Origin: an uncultured Phycisphaerae bacterium
Lineage (GTDB): Bacteria > Planctomycetota > Phycisphaerae > UBA1845 > PWPN01
Length of the DNA: 64,000 nt
Assembly: GCA_938005315.1 (NCBI GenBank)
Contig: CALLOB010000053.1
Location: forward strand, 32,194-96,193
Direction of reading: 5' to 3'
The notes under the pieces: generated by a model
The model's database searches: none
What the model was told of the DNA's origin: nothing
The model's input: only the letters and a program-made list of their open reading frames with translations
Part shown: piece by piece, positions 58,397 through 64,000 of the stretch
Numbering within the stretch: the first letter of the stretch is position 1
Layout: each line of letters opens with the position of its first letter
Translations under genes and position numbers: made by a program

Positions 58397-59299
58397 TCAC
58401 GCGATGTAATAGACCCTCGGCCGCGTCCCCTTGTGGGGCAGGAGCGTATGAACATTGTGTCTTGCGATCAGCTCCGTCACGACACCGTCGGGATCGCTGA
58501 TATCGCCGAAATAGGTCGCCCGGCCGATGCAGGTTGTCACGCAGACGGGAAGCTCGCCGTGTTCGAGACGGTGCAGACAGAAGTGACACTTGCGGGCGTT
58601 GCCCATCGGGCTCCGGTGGCCGCCGCGGCTCCAGCGCTTGCCGTACTCGTGGTTGGGCTGATCCTCCCAGGGCGCACGCCCCCCGCTGACCGCAACGCCG
58701 TCCGCGCCCACCGCGGCAGCATCGGTGTAATACTCGCCGAAATCGCTGGTCCGGGCGCCATAGGGGCACGCGGTCAGGCAGTATCGGCAGCCGATGCACT
58801 TGTCATAATCGACCACCGTGACACCGTCCGCCCGTCGCCATGTCGCCCGGACCGGACACACCGGCACGCACGGCGGCTTCTCGCACTGCATGCACGGCCG
58901 GGGCGTGAACTTCAGGTGAACGTTCGGATACTCCCCCCCTTCCTCCGTCACGACCGGCCGGTAGACCACGCCCGGCGGCAGCTTGTTCTCCGCGACGCAT
59001 CCGATGGTGCAGGCATGACAGCCGACGCACTTGCGCTGGTCGATGACCATCGCCCATCGGCGCTGCTCCATCGGCTTGGCCATCGCTTTCACCAGGTCCC
59101 GCTGCATCTGGATCAGCAGATCCTCCCCGATCCGGGGAGGCACGCCATCCAGAGCGGAGAGATGCCGGATGGTTTCCTGTCCCCGGGGGTCTCCGGTGTG
59201 GCGCGGCCGGCGGTCCCGTATGACCAGAGTCGCCGTCGCAGCCAGGCCCGCACCGGCCAGAGCGCCGGCCTTCACGAATTCACGTCTGTCCATCGACAT
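58397..59299 (-). CDS. Tat-exported four-cluster ferredoxin subunit (NrfC/PsrB/TtrB-like)
   Basis: [56 protein letters not shown]...CVTTC. Confidence 0.9.
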   Translation of the reverse strand: MSMDRREFVKAGALAGAGLAATATLVIRDRRPRHTGDPRGQETIRHLSALDGVPPRIGEDLLIQMQRDLVKAMAKPMEQRRWAMVIDQRKCVGCHACTIGCVAENKLPPGVVYRPVVTEEGGEYPNVHLKFTPRPCMQCEKPPCVPVCPVRATWRRADGVTVVDYDKCIGCRYCLTACPYGARTSDFGEYYTDAAAVGADGVAVSGGRAPWEDQPNHEYGKRWSRGGHRSPMGNARKCHFCLHRLEHGELPVCVTTCIGRATYFGDISDPDGVVTELIARHNVHTLLPHKGTRPRVYYIA

Positions 59300-59516
59300 G
59301 GGTGGCCTCCGGATGCCCCGGGGTTCGGGAAGCCGGACACTGCCGCTGCGCGCCCGTCACGATAAACTCTTCCCGATACGACGCCCTCGATGCGGCGGCG
59401 ATGGCGCCTCACCCGGACGAACGTGGAAAAACATCCTGCCCCGCGGGAAACGACATCGGTGCGGCGTCCTCCATCACAGCTTGTCACGGCGACGTAGCAG
59501 CAGAATGGGCTCCGAT

Positions 59517-59557
59517 GGCGATCAGAACCGATCGCCCGGAAAACGTCAAGACCCCGC
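59517..59557 (-). promoter_or_regulatory. Mo-island promoter element, copy 2 (upstream of molybdoenzyme operon)
   Basis: Minus strand TTGACG-17 bp-TCTGAT; 38/41 identical to 47293-47333. Confidence 0.7.
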
Positions 59558-60097
59558 ATCGGAGGGATGCGCATGAAGCTCCGGCGGTGCGACCGGATCT
59601 TCCGGAAGCTCCGGCCCGGGAAGAGGACCGGCGGATGCGGACCGACGCGCTCCTCAACAGTCTGGAACCCCACCCGGGCCGGACACGCCGGCGGCGCACG
59701 CAGGGGTTCTACGGTCACCTCAACGGCGTGCCGTCCCGCCGGTGACGCCGGCAGCCGCAAGGACCCATTCGGAGGCCGCGCAGGTCCATGAGACGATCGA
59801 TCCGGCTGCGTCCCGGTTCTGGGACGGCGGTGTCCGGGTTCCGGGACATCCCGGTCCGCCGGGAGCCGTCCGGGTCGCAGAACCTGCGGAAGCGCCCGCG
59901 GCGCGGCGACGCAACCGACGCGATGATCCCGGAACTGCGGCCGAAGTGACCTGCGGCCACTTCTGATGCCGACCGGCATGTGCGTCCGGAAGCCGGGTGT
60001 CCGGGAGTCGAGCCGCGGGGGGAGCCGGCCCGGCCTGTCGTGCGGGCGCTTTCAGGTCCGGCGCATCACCGAGGCGGCCCCGTCCGCCGGCCGGCGG

Positions 60098-63034
60098 TCA
60101 TTTCAGCGTCACCTTGACGAACTTCGCCTCATGTCCCGCGAATGAGACGCTGCGGACCTCCTGCAGCGGTCTTTCCAGCACGTCGACGACCTCGACCTTC
60201 CGCACGCGATCGGCAAACGGCTGGGACTCCATGTCCAGGGTCGCGGGCCGGCCCTCGGTCTCGCGCCAGTGCAGCACAATACCGTCCCCCGCCTCGGCCG
60301 GACGGGTCTCGACCAGCAGCAGATTCTCGGCATCGCACCGCAGAAGCGAGCGGTGAACGGGGTGTCCGTTGGGCGGGCCGGCGGGCACGACCCGGACGCC
60401 CATCGGCACGCAGGCGTTCCAGCCGAAGCGGGTGGCCCCGGCGTTGCCGGAATCCTCCATCGTGGTCAGGCTGCAGCTCCAGCTGAAATCGCCCTCCTGG
60501 GTGGCCCTGAAGTTGGTGAACCAGTAGTTGTTCATGACCCATGAATACAGATGCGGTCTGGGCACCTCGGCCACCGGCTGCCACCTGCCGAGGTTGATCC
60601 CGCCGAACTGCATGAGCGGCACGCGGTTGCTCGCGCAGACGATCTGCCCTGCGGTGCCGCGCACCGCCGCGAATCGCTGCACAGTATGCCAGTCGGATGA
60701 CGACCCCGGAAGCTGGTCGCGGCCCGGGGTGACGCAGCCGCCCTGGGCCTCGTAGACGACCCGGCTTTCGGGCCACTGGAAAGGAAGGGCCACATAGACG
60801 GCCTCGCCTTCGGCCACGGGCTGCTTGCGGATCGTGTAATGCAGCTCGATCAGGTCGGCCGGCTCATACAGGCGGATCTCCCCGCGCACGCCGTCGGCTC
60901 CGGCGCAGCCGTCCATGGCCGCCTCGAAGCGGATGCTCCGGTAGATCGGCCCGGCCACGCCATCCAGGAGCCGCGCGTCGCGCACCGTGGTCCGCCGGAA
61001 CTGCCCCGGCTCGAATCGTTTGCGATCCCCTAGCCGCTCGTAAACGAGCTGGCCGAGGTTCCATTCCGCTCCGGCGTCGACCAGTTCCCGATCCGAGTGC
61101 CGGTCGCGGAGGCTCGCCACCGCCGCGGTCCGCGGATCGAGAGTCAGGGCATAGCGATCGTTCTCGAGCCGGCCCGTACCCGCGTCGGTCGCCGCCGGGG
61201 CTTCCCGCGGCCCGTCGAGGATTTCGACGCGGTAGGCCCTGTACCCCAGCGGCGGCACGTCCCGGGCCCACAGCTCCACCTCGGTGCCGTGCCGCCGGTC
61301 GTACACGCCCTGGATCAGCGCCGGCTGCCCGGTGACCGGGTCGATCAGCCGGACCCGGCGACCGCGCGGCACCACGGCACTGTCCAGGTGCACGACGGCC
61401 ATTCCCGTTCGGGGCCAGCCGAGGGTGTTGAAGACCACCAGCATGGGCACGTCGGCACGCGGCAGGAACCCGGCCAGGATCCCGAAGGCCTCCTCGCGGA
61501 GCATGCCCGCGCCCCTGACGGCCTCCCACACGAACGAGCCCTTCTCGCCCCACTGGAACAGCGAGCCGGCGGCCATCGGCTCGCTGATGCTGTTCTCCGA
61601 CCCGAAGGTGTGCTCGTCATAGAAGAGCAGCCGCTCCTGAACGCCGGCGACGCGAGCGACCGCACCGGCCGACAGTTGCCCGCCCAGCAGCCGGCCCATG
61701 GCCAGCAGGCCCTGGATGGTCTGCATGGCGGCATGCACCTCGCGGCTTTCCGCGGTTTCGCGGGCGGCCGACCCGAAGCCGTCGGTCCACCAGTCCGGCC
61801 AGGCCTGCCGATGCACGGGCAGTTCGTCGGCATGATGGGCCTCGACGTGGGCCGGGAATTCGCCGGCGGTGGCCATGCGCAGTTTCGGCCAGGCGTACTT
61901 CTCGTTCCAGGCCCTGACGGCGTCGCAGACCTGCATCGAGGGCCGGGAGTTGTCCGTGACGTACCCCTGGAGCTGCACGGCGATGCGGTCGAACGGATAG
62001 CGGCGATCCTCCAGCGAGCGCAGGTATTCCAGAAGCCTGGGCCGGTAGACGTCCTCGGGCGAATCGTGAATGCCCCAGAAGTTCCCGCCCATGTAGTGGT
62101 CGCCGCGGAAGGTCAGCGTCCGTCGGCCCGACGGCGATTCCCACCAGAAGGCGGTGGGCTTGTCGAAAGGCAGGATGGAGCGCGTCTGGTTGACGCCCAT
62201 GACCAGGTAGCGGATGCCGATACCGCTGAAGTAGTCCGGCAGACACCAGCCGGCGCCGTTCACGTCGTTCTGCATCGCGGTGCGCACGTCGGCTCCCAGC
62301 TCCTCGCGCAGCCGGCGCACGGTCCGCAGCGAGGCCGCCAGACTGCTTTCCGTGGCGATCTCCGACATGTTCAGGAACATGCCCGCCGGCTCGATGCGGC
62401 CCTCGGCCACCCGCCGCTTGAGTCGCTCGATCTGGGACGCCGGCCGCCGGTCGAGATACGCCGCCACCGTCCAGGCCACCTCGCACGTCCAGCGGAAGCG
62501 GGCGTCCTCGGGGTAGCCGTCGGTGGCGTCGCACAGGTCCAGGGCCTCGTCGATGTAACGCAGGTGCTCGGGCAGGATCTCCGACTGCCGCCATGTGTAG
62601 CCGATATCGGTGTGGGTGTGCTGAACGAGATAGACCGTCCATTCCCGCGGCCTGGCCCATGTGGCCTGGAACCCGTGCACCGGCCCGGCGCCGACCAGAA
62701 TCTCAACCCGCGCCGCCCCGGTTTCGCCCGCCACCGGCAGCTGCAACTCGACTCGTTGCCGGCCGGCGGCCAGGTCGCCCAGCTGCAGGACCGCAGGCCG
62801 GGCCCATTCGTCCTTGCTGATCCGCAGGGACGCCCCGGACAGCCCTTCGCTTTCGACCTCCAGCACCGCCAGTTGCCGGGGGCCGTCTGCGGTCCTGATC
62901 ACCGCTGGCAGGGCCGTCAGGACCGCCGCCTTCACTTGTCCGGCCGCCGCAACCTCGCCCTCGGCCCCGAACGCGGCTGAAACACCCGCCCACGACGCGC
63001 ACGGGATCATCGCCCAGATCAACAGTCGGTACAT
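60098..63034 (-). CDS. Glycoside hydrolase family 38 (alpha-mannosidase-like), secreted
   Basis: VYLVQHTHTDIGYTWRQSEILPEHLRYIDEAL, NDVNGAGWCLPDYF, C-terminal GH38 beta domains. Confidence 0.88.
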   Translation of the reverse strand: MYRLLIWAMIPCASWAGVSAAFGAEGEVAAAGQVKAAVLTALPAVIRTADGPRQLAVLEVESEGLSGASLRISKDEWARPAVLQLGDLAAGRQRVELQLPVAGETGAARVEILVGAGPVHGFQATWARPREWTVYLVQHTHTDIGYTWRQSEILPEHLRYIDEALDLCDATDGYPEDARFRWTCEVAWTVAAYLDRRPASQIERLKRRVAEGRIEPAGMFLNMSEIATESSLAASLRTVRRLREELGADVRTAMQNDVNGAGWCLPDYFSGIGIRYLVMGVNQTRSILPFDKPTAFWWESPSGRRTLTFRGDHYMGGNFWGIHDSPEDVYRPRLLEYLRSLEDRRYPFDRIAVQLQGYVTDNSRPSMQVCDAVRAWNEKYAWPKLRMATAGEFPAHVEAHHADELPVHRQAWPDWWTDGFGSAARETAESREVHAAMQTIQGLLAMGRLLGGQLSAGAVARVAGVQERLLFYDEHTFGSENSISEPMAAGSLFQWGEKGSFVWEAVRGAGMLREEAFGILAGFLPRADVPMLVVFNTLGWPRTGMAVVHLDSAVVPRGRRVRLIDPVTGQPALIQGVYDRRHGTEVELWARDVPPLGYRAYRVEILDGPREAPAATDAGTGRLENDRYALTLDPRTAAVASLRDRHSDRELVDAGAEWNLGQLVYERLGDRKRFEPGQFRRTTVRDARLLDGVAGPIYRSIRFEAAMDGCAGADGVRGEIRLYEPADLIELHYTIRKQPVAEGEAVYVALPFQWPESRVVYEAQGGCVTPGRDQLPGSSSDWHTVQRFAAVRGTAGQIVCASNRVPLMQFGGINLGRWQPVAEVPRPHLYSWVMNNYWFTNFRATQEGDFSWSCSLTTMEDSGNAGATRFGWNACVPMGVRVVPAGPPNGHPVHRSLLRCDAENLLLVETRPAEAGDGIVLHWRETEGRPATLDMESQPFADRVRKVEVVDVLERPLQEVRSVSFAGHEAKFVKVTLK

Positions 63035-63377
63035 GGCATCCTCCACAGCAAAACCCGGAACCACTCGACCGGCACCCTGACTCCCGGGGCAGCCGGGCCA
63101 CCGGTCGCATCACCTGTCGCGCGGCCGAGAAGCCCACGCCGCCGCGAAGCCGGAGCGGCCGCAGGCATCATACCGGCGTTTTCTCCCGCTGCCGACTCCG
63201 TGCCCGGCCGATGGTGCCAGCGGCCGGCCCCTCTGCAGCTGTACCGGGGTTCGGCAGGGTGTTCCGGACATCGGCGGCGGGCGCGCAGAGGGCGGCCGGC
63301 GCGTGCCGCGGATCATCGCGTCCAGGGAGACGATCCGACCGTTGCCGATCCGACGGCCAGGGGGCTAGCATGGGAGC

Positions 63378-64000
63378 ATGCTGCGGATCGGCCGGCTGGA
63401 GCTGGACAGTCCGGTGGTGCAGGCGGCGCTGAGCGGCTACAGCGACCTGCCCATGCGCCGCGTCGCGCGGCTGCTGGGGGCGGGCTATACGCTCAATGAA
63501 GTGGTGCTGGACAAGCTGGTTCTGACCCGCGGCCGCAGACAACGGGCGATCACGCGCGTGGCACCGGACGACCACCCCGTGGGGGGTCAGCTCATGGGGG
63601 CCGAGCCTGGGGCCTTCGCCCGGGCGGCCGACGCGCTGGTCGAAGCCGGCTATGACGTCGTGGACATCAATTTCGGCTGCCCGGTGCGCAAGGTCCTGGG
63701 CCGCTGCCGGGGCGGGTACCTGTTGTCGGTGCCTGAAACGGCCCTGGCGATCGTGAAGGCCGTGGTCGAAGCGGTGGCGGGGCGGCGGCCGGTAACACTG
63801 AAGATGCGCCGCGGCATGGACGACTCGCCCGCAAGCGAGCGGGCCTTCTTCACCATTCTGGACGGAGCCTTTGAGGCCGGCATCGACGCGGTGACGGTGC
63901 ACGGCCGGACGGTCAGGCAGCGCTACGTCGGGCCCAGCGACTGGGGGTTCCTGGCCCGCGTCAAGCGACACGTCGGCGGACGGACGGTGCTGGGCAGCGG
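63378..64000 (+). CDS. tRNA-dihydrouridine synthase, truncated by window end
   Basis: My own translation from ATG 63378: MLRIGRLELDSPVVQAALSGYSDLPMRRVARLLGAGYTLNEVVLD...DVVDINFGCPVRKVLGRCRGG...VTVHGRTVRQRYVGPSDW. Open to the window edge, so absent from the ORF track. Confidence 0.9.
   Translation, partial: MLRIGRLELDSPVVQAALSGYSDLPMRRVARLLGAGYTLNEVVLDKLVLTRGRRQRAITRVAPDDHPVGGQLMGAEPGAFARAADALVEAGYDVVDINFGCPVRKVLGRCRGGYLLSVPETALAIVKAVVEAVAGRRPVTLKMRRGMDDSPASERAFFTILDGAFEAGIDAVTVHGRTVRQRYVGPSDWGFLARVKRHVGGRTVLGS

Overview
A 64 kb high-GC bacterial chromosomal window. Gene content suggests a Planctomycetota/PVC-type heterotroph, but this is an inference with no phylogenetic marker search. I see no phage, transposase or CRISPR array.

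Main blocks:
- A Gfo/Idh/MocA oxidoreductase, an enolase-superfamily protein and a PafA-like phosphatase.
- A polyamine ABC importer (potABCD-like).
- A rhamnose isomerase next to a lutABC-like lactate oxidation set.
- A P-type ATPase, a universal stress protein and a cardiolipin synthase.
- An orphan glycogen-binding-domain protein divergent from a NhaR-like LysR regulator.
- L,D-transpeptidase, MazG-like protein, MgtE, an ArsR-methyltransferase fusion with ahcY, and a class II ribonucleotide reductase.
- An isolated rpsG, and a fused FAD/Fe-S glycolate/lactate oxidase.
- A TetR-HlyD-ABC export operon, and xylulokinase plus an IMPase-family protein.
- tRNA-Ser(GCU).
- A molybdenum island (47.3-59.6 kb): two convergent operons encode Moco synthesis, a MOT1-like transporter and a Psr/Ttr-type molybdoenzyme (FeS, NrfD, MopB).
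- A GH38 alpha-mannosidase-like protein and a truncated Dus at the right edge.

The most interesting signal is a near-identical 41-nt promoter-like element (38/41) with a second conserved leader block at almost identical spacing. One copy lies upstream of each of the two converging Mo operons, and both leaders have SD-proximal foldback potential. Together they look like a shared promoter plus structured-RNA regulon for the island.
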